Origin: Spirochaetota bacterium
Lineage (GTDB): Bacteria > Spirochaetota > UBA12135 > COTS27 > JAFLEE01
Direction: 5' to 3'
Assembly: GCA_017302015.1 (NCBI GenBank)
Contig: JAFLEE010000003.1
Location: 76,045 to 140,044 of the forward strand
DNA: 64,000 nt
The notes beneath the pieces are model-generated. The model was not told where the DNA came from and did not search any database. It saw only the letters and a list, made by a program, of their open reading frames with translations. Of this stretch, positions 1-8,920 are shown one piece after another; within the stretch, counting starts at the first letter, position 1, and every line of letters starts with the position of its first letter. The translations under genes were made by a program, and so were the position numbers.

Positions 1-675
1 GGTCTTTCCGGAGAGGAGTTGGACATCGTCGAGGAGGAACACGTCGAGGCTGCGGTATTGGAGGCGGAACAGGCGGTCGGTGCGGTTGCGGATGGCGTCG
101 ATGAATTCGGTGACGAACTGGTCGACGCGGACGTAGCGGACCTTGAGGTAGGGATGGTGCTCGAGGAAATGCCGGCCGATGGCCTGGATGAGGTGGGTTT
201 TCCCGGTTCCGGCGCACCCGTAGAGGTAGAGCGGGCTGATGCTCCCCAAATGGGAGCAGATTTTGCGGGCGCATTCGAAGGCCAAGCGGTTATTGGCGTG
301 GGGGACGTAGCGGTCGAACGTATTCTGGGGATGGAAGGCCGCGGGAAGGCCCGCCGTCTGCGGTGCGGGCTCCGGAGGCCGGGAATTCACAATAGGCGAA
401 TTCGGGGCCGCGGGCGGCGTGGCCGAGTTCACGAGGATCTCCACGCGCCATTTTTGCCCGGAAGCTTCTTCGAGGAGCTGGGAGAGGCGGGGCAGGTACT
501 GGCGGGAAATGCGCTCTTTCTTGAAATGGCTGGCCGTGGAAAAGCGGACGCGCTCGCCCTCGACCTCGACGAAATGCAGGTCGTCGAGCCATATGGCGGC
601 CTCTTCCGCGGGAACTTGCCCCTTGAGCGCCTCGAGGGCGGTCTGGAAAAAAATGGGTTGGTTTCCCGTGGCCAC
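1..675 (-). CDS. dnaA: Chromosomal replication initiator DnaA (3' end outside window)
   Basis: Initiator ATPase that binds origin DnaA boxes and opens the duplex. I translated the minus strand by hand: 225 residues are present and the frame runs off the left edge. Residues about 1-85 form the helical N-terminal domain I, a Pro/Ala-rich linker follows, then the AAA+ domain with Walker A GCAGTGKT and Walker B FLLDDVQ at the very edge. The ATPase C-terminal part and the DNA-binding domain IV are missing. I chose GTG at 675-673 because GGGAGG lies just upstream and the in-frame ATG at 702-700 overlaps the -10 hexamer, so it would not be transcribed. Divergent from rpmH, the classic dnaA-rpmH arrangement. 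Confidence 0.95.
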   Translation of the reverse strand, partial: MATGNQPIFFQTALEALKGQVPAEEAAIWLDDLHFVEVEGERVRFSTASHFKKERISRQYLPRLSQLLEEASGQKWRVEILVNSATPPAAPNSPIVNSRPPEPAPQTAGLPAAFHPQNTFDRYVPHANNRLAFECARKICSHLGSISPLYLYGCAGTGKTHLIQAIGRHFLEHHPYLKVRYVRVDQFVTEFIDAIRNRTDRLFRLQYRSLDVFLLDDVQLLSGKT

Positions 676-700
676 GCTCCCTCCCAGGCAGGCGAGCGGC

Positions 701-730
701 ATTATAGCCCCCGCTTTCGGCGTCCATCAA
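701..730 (-). promoter_or_regulatory. dnaA promoter
   Basis: On the minus strand TTGATG (730-725) and a perfect TATAAT (706-701) are separated by 18 bp. The predicted transcript starts near 694, about 20 nt before the GTG start codon, so the leader is very short. It lies back to back with the rpmH promoter. Confidence 0.75.
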
Positions 731-776
731 CTTTCACGTGAGAACGCTCCGTGGAAAGGATTTCAAGGCGACGAAT

Positions 777-805
777 TTGACACCCCTGTGGGCAAGCGTT
801 ATAAT
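777..805 (+). promoter_or_regulatory. rpmH-operon promoter, perfect sigma-70 consensus
   Basis: TTGACA at 777-782, exactly 17 bp, TATAAT at 800-805. This is a full-consensus promoter, as expected for a ribosomal protein operon. It leaves a leader of about 90 nt before rpmH and probably drives rpmH-rnpA-yidD-yidC-jag. Confidence 0.9.
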
Positions 806-901
806 CTGCGCGAACTTCCGGGCCGAAATTCCTCATTAATGTAGCCGCCTTTTTCCTTCGTCCCCGAATTCAACCCGAATTTTCAATCTCCAAGGTTCGC
901 C

Positions 902-1048
902 ATGAAACGCACGTACCAACCCAGCAAACTCAAACGCGCCAAGGTCGCCGGTTTCCGAAAGCGCATGAAGACCAAAGATGGCCGCAAGATCATCAACGCG
1001 CGCCGAAAAAAAGGGCGCCGCCGCCTGTCGGCCACCAGCGCCCACTGA
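902..1048 (+). CDS. rpmH: 50S ribosomal protein bL34
   Basis: The 48-residue product begins [20 protein letters not shown] and has the basic [16 protein letters not shown] core typical of bL34, which sits at the exit-tunnel side of the large subunit. Length is usual for the family (44-50). It stands between dnaA and rnpA, its near-universal position, and rnpA starts 2 bases after its stop. Confidence 0.97.
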   Translation: MKRTYQPSKLKRAKVAGFRKRMKTKDGRKIINARRKKGRRRLSATSAH

Positions 1049-1050
1049 CA

Positions 1051-1368
1051 TTGAACGGACCGCGCGTTAGGCTGCGCGACTACCGCGCCCTCATCGCCAG
1101 GGGCCGCAAGCTCTTCAGCCCCTGCTACCTGGTCTACGCGATGCCCTACGGGCGCACCGTCTTCAAGGCCGCGGTCAAAAAACGCATCGGGAACGCCGTG
1201 GCGCGAAACCGCGAAAAGCGACACATCCGGGCCGCCTTGCGTCACACGACGCTTAAGAGCCCGCATCTGGTGCTTGTCATCCTCACGCGTCCCGCCGGCA
1301 TGGGGTTCGCAGAGAAACAGGCCCTGCTTCGTTCCTGCCTTCGCCCCCTGGCCCCCCGCCATGACTGA
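1051..1368 (+). CDS. rnpA: Ribonuclease P protein component
   Basis: Basic 105-residue protein that assists the RNase P RNA in trimming tRNA 5' ends. The signature KRIGNAVARNREKRHIR (about residues 47-63), the conserved RNR RNA-binding motif, is intact, and FSPCYLVYAM precedes it as the usual central beta strand. Start is TTG at 1051, two bases after the rpmH stop, so translation is probably coupled. It overlaps yidD by 8 bases. Confidence 0.95.
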   Translation: MNGPRVRLRDYRALIARGRKLFSPCYLVYAMPYGRTVFKAAVKKRIGNAVARNREKRHIRAALRHTTLKSPHLVLVILTRPAGMGFAEKQALLRSCLRPLAPRHD

Positions 1369-1585
1369 GTGGACCACCCTCCCCATCCGCTTCTACCGCT
1401 GGCTCTTCGCCGGCAAACCCGCCGTCTGCCGCTACCAACCCACCTGCAGCCAATACGCCCTCGATGCCGTTCGCGAATGGGGTCCGCTTTTGGGCTACGC
1501 GCTGGCTCTCTGGCGCATCCTCCGCTGCCACCCGTTCGCCCATCCCCGCGTGGATGAGGTTCCCCGGCGCCATCCCTCCATCTGA
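1361..1585 (+). CDS. yidD: Membrane protein insertion efficiency factor YidD
   Basis: The 74-residue protein has the family signature: an amphipathic N-terminus (PIRFYRWLF), then CRYQPTCSQYALDAV with its conserved Cys pair, GPLLGYALALWRILRCHPF and a final basic tail. YidD assists YidC-dependent insertion at the inner membrane. The ATG lies inside the end of rnpA, the standard rnpA-yidD-yidC order. It ends 21 bases before yidC. Confidence 0.95.
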   Translation: MTEWTTLPIRFYRWLFAGKPAVCRYQPTCSQYALDAVREWGPLLGYALALWRILRCHPFAHPRVDEVPRRHPSI

Positions 1586-1606
1586 AATCCCCCTACGGAC
1601 ATCCCC

Positions 1607-3319
1607 ATGAGTCAACCCTCCGGCTTCAACCTCGAAAAGTGGCGTTTCCCCATCGCCATGGTGCTCTCCTTCGCCATCATCCTCGGGTGGGTCTGGTTCA
1701 CCCAGAAGAACGCGCCCGCGCAGAAGCCCACGCCGGCGGCGGCCCCCCTTGCGGCGGGCGTCTCCAATCTCACCGCCGCGGTCTCCGCCGTTTCGCCCAT
1801 GGCCCCCGTCGCCGTGATGGCCGCCCCCGCCGAGAAGGCGATCCCGGCCAAATTAGCGGTGCTCGAGAACGACGACCTTCGCATCACCCTCTCCTCCCGC
1901 GGAGGCGTGGTCGTCTCGAACCTCTACAAAAAGAGCCCCAAGGGCTCCTTCGTCGATTTCGAGGAGGGCTCCCTCTCCAACCACCATTGCGGCTCGCTCA
2001 TCTTCGGCAATAAACTCGACCAAACCCCCCTCGACCAGGCCTTCGAACTCTCCGAATCCTCCCCGCGCCACCAAGTCTGGCGCGCGCGCATCGAGCAGGC
2101 CGGCGCCGCCTACGATCTCGTGAAGCGCTACGACCTGAACTCCAACGACCTCAAACTCACCCTGCGCATGGAGCACCGCGTCGGCCCCGGCCTCCAGGGC
2201 TCGCTGATGCTCCTAAACGGCTCCTCCATCGGCCCGAGCCTCCCCGCCGACAAGCGCACCTCCTTCGACGTGCTCACCGCCGCGCGCGTGACCGGGAACA
2301 GCTATAACGTCGCCCTCGCCCCGGGGATGTTCTCTTCCACCAGCAAATACGAGACCCACCCGGCCACCGAATGGATCGCCCTCCATAGCCGCTATTATTT
2401 CAAGGCCCTGCGGCCCGACCAAGGCGGCGCGGTGGCCCATTTCCTGGCCAAGCACGATTCGGTGACGAACCTTCCCGTCGGCGGCTATGAAGTGCCCTTC
2501 ACCCTGGCGGCGGGCGGCGTCTACGAATCGCGCTTCACCTACTCCTTCCTTCCGAAAGATCGAAGTCTTCTGAGCAAACTTACCGATGCGACAGGTATTC
2601 AGTTTTATAAGATCTTTGATCAATATGAAATTATGTATCTGCTTGCGAATGCCATGTATTACCCCATGACGTTCATCAACGGCTTCGTGAAGAATTACGG
2701 CATCACCATCCTCATCCTCACGCTCTTCCTCAAGATGATCACCTGGCCGCTCAACCAGAAGAGCCTCGTGACCATGCAGAAGATGCAGTCGCTGAAGCCC
2801 AAGATCGACGAGATCCAGAAGTCCTATAAGGGCGACGCCCAGAAGATCAACCAGGCCACCATGGCCCTCTACCAGAAGGAGAAGGTGAACCCCCTCTCCG
2901 GCTGCCTGCCCATGCTCATCCCCATGCCGGTCTTCTTCGCCCTCTATTCCCTCTTCCGGAACATGATCGAGATGGATCTCCAATCCTTCCTGTGGATCAA
3001 GGACCTCTCGCTCCCCGACATGGCCTTCCTCCTGCCCTTCGAGATCCCCTTCATCGGGCATTACGTGAACCTCCTGCCCATCATCATGACCCTCACCCAG
3101 GTCCTGCAATCGGTGCGCACCCCCCAGCCCGACGCCTCCGCCAACTCCACCCAGACCTTCATCTTCAAGTACATCTTCCCGTTCATGTTCCTGTTCATCC
3201 TCTGGAGCATGCCCAGCGCGCTGGTCCTCTTCTGGACCCTGCAGAACATCGTCTCGTGGCTCCAGGCCGAATGGGTGCGTTCCCGCAAGAACCGCGCCGT
3301 CGCGGCCCCTTCCCGCTAA
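1607..3319 (+). CDS. yidC: Membrane protein insertase YidC
   Basis: Inner-membrane insertase of 570 residues, alone or with SecYEG. It has an N-terminal signal-anchor (about residues 16-31), a large periplasmic beta domain (about 60-335) as in two-membrane bacteria, and the conserved Oxa1 core: FVKNYGITILILTLFLK, then LKPKIDEIQKSYKGD in the cytoplasmic hairpin, NPLSGCLPMLIPMPVFFALY, and the last helices with FWTLQNIVSWLQ. The periplasmic domain is itself evidence of an outer membrane. A strongly AT-rich patch at about 2570-2660 covers the end of that domain and the first core helix; it is discussed as a finding. Confidence 0.97.
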   Translation: MSQPSGFNLEKWRFPIAMVLSFAIILGWVWFTQKNAPAQKPTPAAAPLAAGVSNLTAAVSAVSPMAPVAVMAAPAEKAIPAKLAVLENDDLRITLSSRGGVVVSNLYKKSPKGSFVDFEEGSLSNHHCGSLIFGNKLDQTPLDQAFELSESSPRHQVWRARIEQAGAAYDLVKRYDLNSNDLKLTLRMEHRVGPGLQGSLMLLNGSSIGPSLPADKRTSFDVLTAARVTGNSYNVALAPGMFSSTSKYETHPATEWIALHSRYYFKALRPDQGGAVAHFLAKHDSVTNLPVGGYEVPFTLAAGGVYESRFTYSFLPKDRSLLSKLTDATGIQFYKIFDQYEIMYLLANAMYYPMTFINGFVKNYGITILILTLFLKMITWPLNQKSLVTMQKMQSLKPKIDEIQKSYKGDAQKINQATMALYQKEKVNPLSGCLPMLIPMPVFFALYSLFRNMIEMDLQSFLWIKDLSLPDMAFLLPFEIPFIGHYVNLLPIIMTLTQVLQSVRTPQPDASANSTQTFIFKYIFPFMFLFILWSMPSALVLFWTLQNIVSWLQAEWVRSRKNRAVAAPSR

Positions 3320-3345
3320 TTCCAACCCCCATCGAGGAGGACGTC

Positions 3346-4014
3346 ATGCTTTACATCGACTTCGAGGCCGCCACCGAGGCGGAAGCCGTGCAACTCGCCC
3401 TGGATTCCCTGGGCCTCACCCGAGACGACATCACCTACGAGGTGCTCGAAAAAGAGAAGAAGGGGCTCTTCGGCCTCGGCAAGAGCCAGAAGGCCAAGGT
3501 GCGCATCTTCTACAAGGAGAAGAGCGAACTCAACCACCTCATCGAGAAGGTGAAGACGCTGCTGCTCATGCTCGAGCCCGCGGCCAAGATCGAAGTCAAC
3601 ACCTCGGAAGACAACAAGTACGTCATCAGCGTGGAGAGCGAGGAATCCAGCCACCTCATCGGGCGCGGGGGCAAGAACCTCCAGGCCATCCAAAACGTGG
3701 TCAACGCCATGCTCCAGAAGAACCAGAACAAGTACAAGATCCTCATCGACATCGACCGCTATTACGCCCGCAAGGAAAAGAGCGTCATCGAGCAGGCCGT
3801 GGCCGCCGCCGAGAAGGTCCGCCAGTTCAAGAAGCCGATCTTCCTCCAGCCCATGAATCCCTTCGAGCGCCGCCTGGTGCACATGGAACTCAAGAAGATG
3901 AACGGCATCTTCACCGAGAGCGAGGGCAGCGGCACGATCAAGAAGATCCGCATCTCCTGGCAAGGGGAGGGCGCCGCCCGGCCCGAGGAAGACCTCCAGA
4001 AGGAGCCCGGTTGA
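3346..4014 (+). CDS. jag: RNA-binding protein Jag/KhpB
   Basis: A 222-residue protein with three parts: an N-terminal Jag domain (FEAATEAEAVQLALDSLGL, with KGLFGLGKS), a KH domain around residues 75-145 with the loop IGRGGKNLQAIQ, and a C-terminal R3H domain with NPFERRLVHMEL. Relatives bind RNA and influence elongation and division; the gene almost always follows yidC. The ATG is preceded by GAGGAGG with good spacing. A strong terminator follows at 4067-4093, so this is probably the last gene of the rpmH operon. Confidence 0.93.
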   Translation: MLYIDFEAATEAEAVQLALDSLGLTRDDITYEVLEKEKKGLFGLGKSQKAKVRIFYKEKSELNHLIEKVKTLLLMLEPAAKIEVNTSEDNKYVISVESEESSHLIGRGGKNLQAIQNVVNAMLQKNQNKYKILIDIDRYYARKEKSVIEQAVAAAEKVRQFKKPIFLQPMNPFERRLVHMELKKMNGIFTESEGSGTIKKIRISWQGEGAARPEEDLQKEPG

Positions 4015-4066
4015 ACGCCCAGCGGGCGACCCGAACGCTTCGGCCCGCGCTTCCCATCCCCCATCA

Positions 4067-4093
4067 GGCGCCCCCCGGGGCGCCCTTTTTTTT
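4067..4093 (+). terminator. Rho-independent terminator after jag
   Basis: Stem GGCGCCCC / GGGGCGCC with a 2-base loop, followed by a C and 8 T. It separates the rpmH-jag operon from mnmE. Confidence 0.85.
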
Positions 4094-4113
4094 CCGGTAA
4101 TCCCCCCGCCCCC

Positions 4114-5507
4114 TTGAACCCGACCGAAGGCTCCCCCACGATCATCGCGCTGGCGACGCCCTTTTCCGTCTCCGCCATCCACCTGCTGCGCCTCAGCGGC
4201 CCCCTGGCTCTGCCCTTCCTGCGGGAAGCCACCGGGATGAACGAAGTCGTCCCCAGGCACGTGTACACGAGGGCGCTACGCCTCGGCGGACGGCTCCTCG
4301 ACCGCGTGGTCTGCTTCTACTTCCAGGCCCCCGCTTCCTATACGGGCGAGGAGATGGTGGAGATCCAATGCCACGGGTCGCCCCTGGTGGCCCAGTCGAT
4401 CCTCAAGGCCGCCATCGCCTGGGGGCTCGCGCCCGCGGCGCCCGGCGAGTTCACCCACCGCGCCTTCCTCAACGGCAAACTCACCCTCGAGCAGGCCGAA
4501 GCCGTCGACGGCCTCATCCGGGGCGCCAGCGAGTTCACCCGGGATAACGCCCTGCGCATCCTCGAGCGCAAATCATCCCTGCGCTTCGACGAGGCCCGGG
4601 AGACCCTGGTGTCGCTCCTGGGGGAACTGGAGACCTCCATCGAGTTCCCCGAGCACGAGACCGATGACCTCTTCCGCCAGCGCGCGGCGCTCTACGCCCG
4701 CTTCCGCGAACGCCTGGCCGCCCTCGGCGATTTCTTGGAGCAACTCACCCGAAATTACGAGCGCGGGAAGAAACTGGAGGAGGGGATCCGGGTCGTGCTG
4801 CTCGGCCGGCCCAATGCCGGGAAATCCACCCTCATGAACGCGCTGCTTCGGGAGGATCGGGTGCTCGTCTCCCCCGTGGAAGGCACGACGCGGGATTTCG
4901 TGCGCGAGCGCCTCGCGCTCTCGGGCGTCCCCGTTTCCCTCTACGACACCGCGGGGCTCCGGGAGGATGCGGACGAACTCGAGATGCGCGGCATCGCCAA
5001 GACGCGGGAGCTCGCCCAGAGCGCCGACTTGGTCCTCGTCCTCGTGCACGAAAAGGCGTGCCTCCGTGAACTCTCCGGCTTCCCCGACCTCCCCCCCCCG
5101 AGCGCCGGCTCACCCTCATCAGCAAGGCCGATCTGCTTTCCCCCGAGGCCCTCGATGCGCTCTCCGCCGAGTGCGCGGCGGCGGGCTTCCCGGCGAGCCT
5201 GTGCGTGAACCTCCTCGATCCCGAATCCGTCCCGCGCATCGAGAGCGCCCTCGAGAGCCTCCTGGCCGAGCGCTTCCGGCCCCAACCCGATGCCATCGCG
5301 CTCCTCAACGAGCGCCAGGCCTTCGTCGCACGCCGCCTGCTCGGCAAGTTCCCGGCGGTCCTGGGCCTGCTCGAGGCCCGCGCCGGGGAGGAGATCCTCG
5401 TTGAGGAACTCCGCCAGCTGCGCGAACATTTCGGCGAACTTGACCTGGCCTGGGGAACGGACGAGATTTTTAGCGCCATCTTTTCCCGCTTCTGCATCGG
5501 AAAATAG
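4114..5507 (+). CDS. mnmE: tRNA modification GTPase MnmE, frameshifted in the sequence as given
   Basis: GTPase that with MnmG installs the cmnm5/nm5 group on wobble U34 of certain tRNAs. The N-terminal tetrahydrofolate-binding domain (about 1-115) is followed by the G domain: G1 GRPNAGKS (231-238), G2 EGTTRD, G3 DTAG. The frame then breaks in a run of nine C at 5091-5099. With one more base the downstream frame reads on as ERRLTLISKADLLS (the G4 SKAD) through to the conserved C-terminal CIGK. The repaired length is 464 residues, normal for the family. The break may be an assembly error or a real homopolymer slip. Start is TTG at 4114, with no clear Shine-Dalgarno. Confidence 0.92.
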
Positions 5508-5522
5508 ATCCGCGAGGCGCGC

Positions 5523-7376
5523 TTGCCCATCACCCACTCTTTCGACGTCGTCATCATCGGCGCCGGCCACGCCGGCCTCGAGGCCGCCCTCGCTTCGGCC
5601 CGATTGGGTTGCCGCACGGCCCTCATCACGCTCAACCTCGAGCAATTGGTGAACATCTCCTGCAACCCGTCCATCGGGGGGCTCGGCAAGAGCCACCTGG
5701 TGGCGGAGATCGATGCCCTCGGCGGGGAGCAGGCCAAACTCGCCGACCTCTCTTCCATCCAGTACAAGATCCTCAACAGGTCCAAGGGCATGGCCGTCTG
5801 GGCGCTGCGCTCCCAGATCGACAAGTACCTCTACGCGCGCCACGCCCGGCGGGCCGCCGAGGGCCAGGAGGGCCTGAAACTCTTCCAGGATTCGGTGGCC
5901 GACCTCCTCATGGAAGACGGGCGCCTCATCGGCCTGCGCACCGAACGGGGGGTCGTCTTCACCTGCAAGGCCGCGGTGTTCTGCACCGGCACCTTCCTGC
6001 GCGGGAAGATCACCATCGGGGAGTACACCCATTCCGGCGGCCGCATCGGGGAACTCTCCTGCGACACCCTCTCTGAATCGCTGCGCAAGACCGGGCTTCG
6101 CTTGCGTCGGCTCAAGACGGGAACGCCCGCCCGCGTCCACCGCCAGAGCCTGGATTTCTCCAAGATGGAGCGGGAAGAGGGCGATGAAGAGCCGCTGCGC
6201 TTCCATTGGAAAGAGGGCCTCAACCGCAACCCGAGGGTCCCCTGCTGGTTGACGTGGACCCACGAGGGCACGCACCGCATCATCCGGGAAAACCGCCACC
6301 GCTCGCCCCTCTATAGCGGGAAGATCGAGGGCATCGGTCCGCGCTATTGCCCTTCCATCGAGGATAAAGTCTTCCGCTTCGCGGAAAAGGCCCGCCACCA
6401 ACTCTACCTCGAGCCCGAGGGGCTGGACGTGGAGGCCTATTACGTCAACGGCTGCTCTTCGAGCATGCCCGAGGAACTCCAATGGGAGTTCATGAAGACC
6501 GTGCCCGGCATGGAGGGGGTGGAGATCTTGAAGCCCGCCTACGCCGTGGAGTACGACAGCATCGACTCCACCCAACTCACCCACGCCCTCGAGTACAAGA
6601 ACCTCCCCGGCCTTTTTTTCGCCGGGCAGGTCAACGGCACCTCGGGCTACGAAGAGGCGGCGGGGCAGGGGCTTCTCGCCGGCATCAACGCCGCCCGGCG
6701 GGCCCGGGGACTGGGCGACTTCACCCTCCCGCGCGCGACCTCGTATCTCGGCGTCATGGTCGACGACCTCGTCCTCCAGGGGGGGGATGAACCTTACCGG
6801 ATGTTCACCGCCCGAAGCGAGCACCGCCTTTCGCTGAGGCCTGACAACGCCGATCGGCGTCTGACGGCCATCGGCCGTGAACTCGGCCTCGTCCCCGACG
6901 ACCAATGGGCCGCCTTCAAGGCCAAGGAGGGGCGCTTGGAGCGCATCCTCCCCAAGCTCCGCTCCGAGTCCATGGCCCCCTCGGATCTGGAGCGCGCGTT
7001 CTCCGTGCGCACCGCGGAGAGCGCGCGCTACGCCTATCTCTTCACCCGAAGCGACCTCGATACCGCGGCCCTCGCCGCCGTGTGCGCCCGGGAACTCGAC
7101 GAACGAGAGGAAGACGTGCGCACCTTGGCCGCCGACCTCAAGTACCACGGCTACGTGGAGAACCAGCGCCAGGTGGTGGAGCGTACGCGCAAGCGCGAAG
7201 AGACCGCCTTTCCCCCCGCCTTCGCCTTCGAGGGGATCCCGGGCCTCAAGGTCGAGGCCGTGCAGAACCTCACCCGGGTGAAGCCGGCGACCCTCGGCCA
7301 GGCTTCCCGCATCCCGGGGGTCACCCCGGCGGACATCCAGATCCTCCTCCACCACCTCGGGAAACGCGAGGGCTAA
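5523..7376 (+). CDS. mnmG: tRNA uridine 5-carboxymethylaminomethyl enzyme MnmG (GidA)
   Basis: FAD-dependent partner of MnmE, 617 residues. It has the dinucleotide-binding GAGHAGLEAA near residue 13, the conserved CNPSIGGLGKSHLVAEIDALGG and CTGTFLRGKI segments, the substrate region RLKTGTPARV, and GQVNGTSGYEEAAGQGL. The C-terminal helical MnmE-binding part ends IPGVTPADIQILLHHL, as in orthologues. Start is TTG at 5523, 15 bases after mnmE, in the usual mnmE-mnmG-rsmG-parA-parB series. Confidence 0.97.
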   Translation: MPITHSFDVVIIGAGHAGLEAALASARLGCRTALITLNLEQLVNISCNPSIGGLGKSHLVAEIDALGGEQAKLADLSSIQYKILNRSKGMAVWALRSQIDKYLYARHARRAAEGQEGLKLFQDSVADLLMEDGRLIGLRTERGVVFTCKAAVFCTGTFLRGKITIGEYTHSGGRIGELSCDTLSESLRKTGLRLRRLKTGTPARVHRQSLDFSKMEREEGDEEPLRFHWKEGLNRNPRVPCWLTWTHEGTHRIIRENRHRSPLYSGKIEGIGPRYCPSIEDKVFRFAEKARHQLYLEPEGLDVEAYYVNGCSSSMPEELQWEFMKTVPGMEGVEILKPAYAVEYDSIDSTQLTHALEYKNLPGLFFAGQVNGTSGYEEAAGQGLLAGINAARRARGLGDFTLPRATSYLGVMVDDLVLQGGDEPYRMFTARSEHRLSLRPDNADRRLTAIGRELGLVPDDQWAAFKAKEGRLERILPKLRSESMAPSDLERAFSVRTAESARYAYLFTRSDLDTAALAAVCARELDEREEDVRTLAADLKYHGYVENQRQVVERTRKREETAFPPAFAFEGIPGLKVEAVQNLTRVKPATLGQASRIPGVTPADIQILLHHLGKREG

Positions 7377-7385
7377 GGACTCCCC

Positions 7386-8015
7386 ATGAAGAAAGAGAAC
7401 ATCGAACTCCTGGGCATCTGCCTGGCCCAATTGGGTCTGGAAGGCCGGAAAGACGTCGCCGATCGGCTCCTTCGGTACGCCGAGTTCACCCTGGCCTGGA
7501 ACCTGAAGGTCAACGTGGTGGGCACCCAAGACGAGGGGGAGTTCATCGTGAAGCACCTCGCCGATAGCCTCGCCGCCTGGACCCATTTCGCCCCGGGGAA
7601 GAGCATCGCCGACGTGGGAAGCGGCGGCGGCCTCCCCGGGATCCCCCTGGCCATCGCGCTCCCCAGCCCGGTCACCCTGGTGGAATCCAAGGAGAAGAAG
7701 GCCTCCTTCCTCTCCGCCGCCGTGAAGGAATTGGGCCTCTCCCACGTGAAGGTGGAGTGCCGCAACGCCAACGAGGTGAAGGGCGCCTTCGACTACATCA
7801 CCACCCGCGCCTTCTCCGAGATGGAGCATACGCTTAAGATCACCAACCGCATGGCCAAGGCCGAGACCGCCTGGATGTTCTACAAGGGGCGCCTCGCCCT
7901 CATCCAGGAGGAACTGAAGGCCCTCCCGGAATGGAAGAACGAGGTCCTCCCCTTAAGCGTCCCCCTCCTGGATGGCGAGCGGCACCTCGTGCGCGTCACC
8001 CGCAAGCTGGGCTAA
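7386..8015 (+). CDS. rsmG: 16S rRNA (guanine527-N7)-methyltransferase RsmG (GidB)
   Basis: SAM-dependent methyltransferase for G527 of 16S rRNA in the 530 loop; loss elsewhere gives low-level streptomycin resistance. The 209-residue product shows motif I ADVGSGGGLPGIPLA (about residues 75-89), preceded by NVVGTQDEGEFIVKHLADSLA, the family N-terminal signature, and TLVESKEKKASFL as motif II. It starts 10 bases after mnmG. A moderate GC hairpin follows at 8026-8044. Confidence 0.95.
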   Translation: MKKENIELLGICLAQLGLEGRKDVADRLLRYAEFTLAWNLKVNVVGTQDEGEFIVKHLADSLAAWTHFAPGKSIADVGSGGGLPGIPLAIALPSPVTLVESKEKKASFLSAAVKELGLSHVKVECRNANEVKGAFDYITTRAFSEMEHTLKITNRMAKAETAWMFYKGRLALIQEELKALPEWKNEVLPLSVPLLDGERHLVRVTRKLG

Positions 8016-8025
8016 ATCCCGGGCT

Positions 8026-8077
8026 CCCGGGGGCTTTCCCCGGGGCGATTTTCCAAATCGGGCCCCCGTGGTATCAT
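8026..8077 (+). promoter_or_regulatory. rsmG-parA junction: weak hairpin, dyad and extended -10 promoter
   Basis: CCCGGGG / CCCCGGG (8026-8032, 8038-8044) can form a hairpin followed by GCGATTTT, a weak terminator. Directly after it, CGATTT-TCC-AAATCG (8046-8060) is a perfect inverted repeat. TGgTATCAT at 8069-8077 is an extended -10 without a good -35 and could start parA-parB transcription about 65 nt upstream of parA. The dyad would sit about at the -35, so it could be an operator, but it may simply be part of the terminator. Confidence 0.45.
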
Positions 8078-8147
8078 CCCCACTCCGAATTCTTCCACCC
8101 CCGGGGAGCGAAAAGCGCCTCCCGGCCTCCAGGGACCAATAGACCAT

Positions 8148-8909
8148 ATGGGCAAAATCATCTCCGTCGCCAACCAGAAGGGCGGGGTGGGCAAGACCAC
8201 CACCGTCATCAACCTTTCCGCCGCCCTCGGGCACCGGGGAAAGCGCATCCTGCTCATCGATATCGACCCCCAGGGCAACGCCGCCAGCGGGCTCGGGGTG
8301 AACGCCCAAGAGGGCGTGACGAGCTACGATATCCTCATCAACGAGGTCTCCGCCGAGTCGGCGGTGCGCAAGACGGCCACCCCCGGCGTCGACATCATCA
8401 CCGCCAACCAGGACCTCTCCGGCGCCCAGATCGAACTGGTGAACATGCTCGCCCGGGAGAGCCTCTTAAAGCGCGCCCTCGAGCCCCTTCGGGCCTCCTA
8501 CGACTTCATCTTCATCGATACCCCCCCGAGCCTGGGGCTCCTCACGGTGAACGCGCTCACGGCCTGCGACACGGTGCTCATCCCCATCCAATGCGAGTTC
8601 TACGCCCTGGAGGGGATCGCCCAACTCATGACCAACATCAAGATGATCAAGCAGAACCTGAACCCCAGCCTCCTCATCGAGGGGGTCTGCCTCACGATGT
8701 ACGATTCCCGCACCAACCTCTCCCGGGAGGTGATGGAAGACGTCGTGGCCCACTTCAAGGAGAAGACCTTCAAGTCGATCATCCCCCGCAATATCCGCCT
8801 CTCCGAGGCGCCCTCCCTGGGCAAGCCCATCTCGGCCTATTCCCCCGAGAGCCAGGGGGCCCAGGCCTACGAGAAACTCGCCGACGAATTCCTTTCCCGA
8901 AACCCCTGA
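8148..8909 (+). CDS. parA: Chromosome-partitioning ATPase ParA/Soj
   Basis: Deviant Walker A ATPase of 253 residues that forms DNA-bound dimers and moves ParB-parS complexes. KGGVGKTT at residues 11-18 carries the signature lysine, LLIDIDPQGNAASGLG follows, and FIDTPPSLGLLTVNAL is the Walker B region. It has no N-terminal HTH, so it is of the chromosomal Soj type. parB follows after 11 bases, and parS sites lie in and after parB. Confidence 0.97.
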   Translation: MGKIISVANQKGGVGKTTTVINLSAALGHRGKRILLIDIDPQGNAASGLGVNAQEGVTSYDILINEVSAESAVRKTATPGVDIITANQDLSGAQIELVNMLARESLLKRALEPLRASYDFIFIDTPPSLGLLTVNALTACDTVLIPIQCEFYALEGIAQLMTNIKMIKQNLNPSLLIEGVCLTMYDSRTNLSREVMEDVVAHFKEKTFKSIIPRNIRLSEAPSLGKPISAYSPESQGAQAYEKLADEFLSRNP

Positions 8910-8920
8910 AAGAGGCAGTC

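Noticed and set aside
730-745. CTTTCACGTGAGAAC-type near-parS sequence between dnaA and rpmH
   Set aside because: Only 11 of 16 positions match the parS consensus and the palindrome is broken at the arms; likely chance or overlap with the dnaA promoter.
5500-5530. Second frameshift or gap between mnmE and mnmG
   Set aside because: mnmE ends in CIGK and a stop, and mnmG begins normally with TTG 15 bases later.
4941-7829. 962-residue open frame on the minus strand
   Set aside because: Antisense to mnmE, mnmG and rsmG; its translation has the low-complexity Gly/Glu/Leu/His pattern typical of GC-rich antisense frames and matches no family.
7931-8920. Upstream extension of the parB frame
   Set aside because: It overlaps rsmG and parA in another frame and has no homology; the true start is ATG 8921 with a ribosome binding site.
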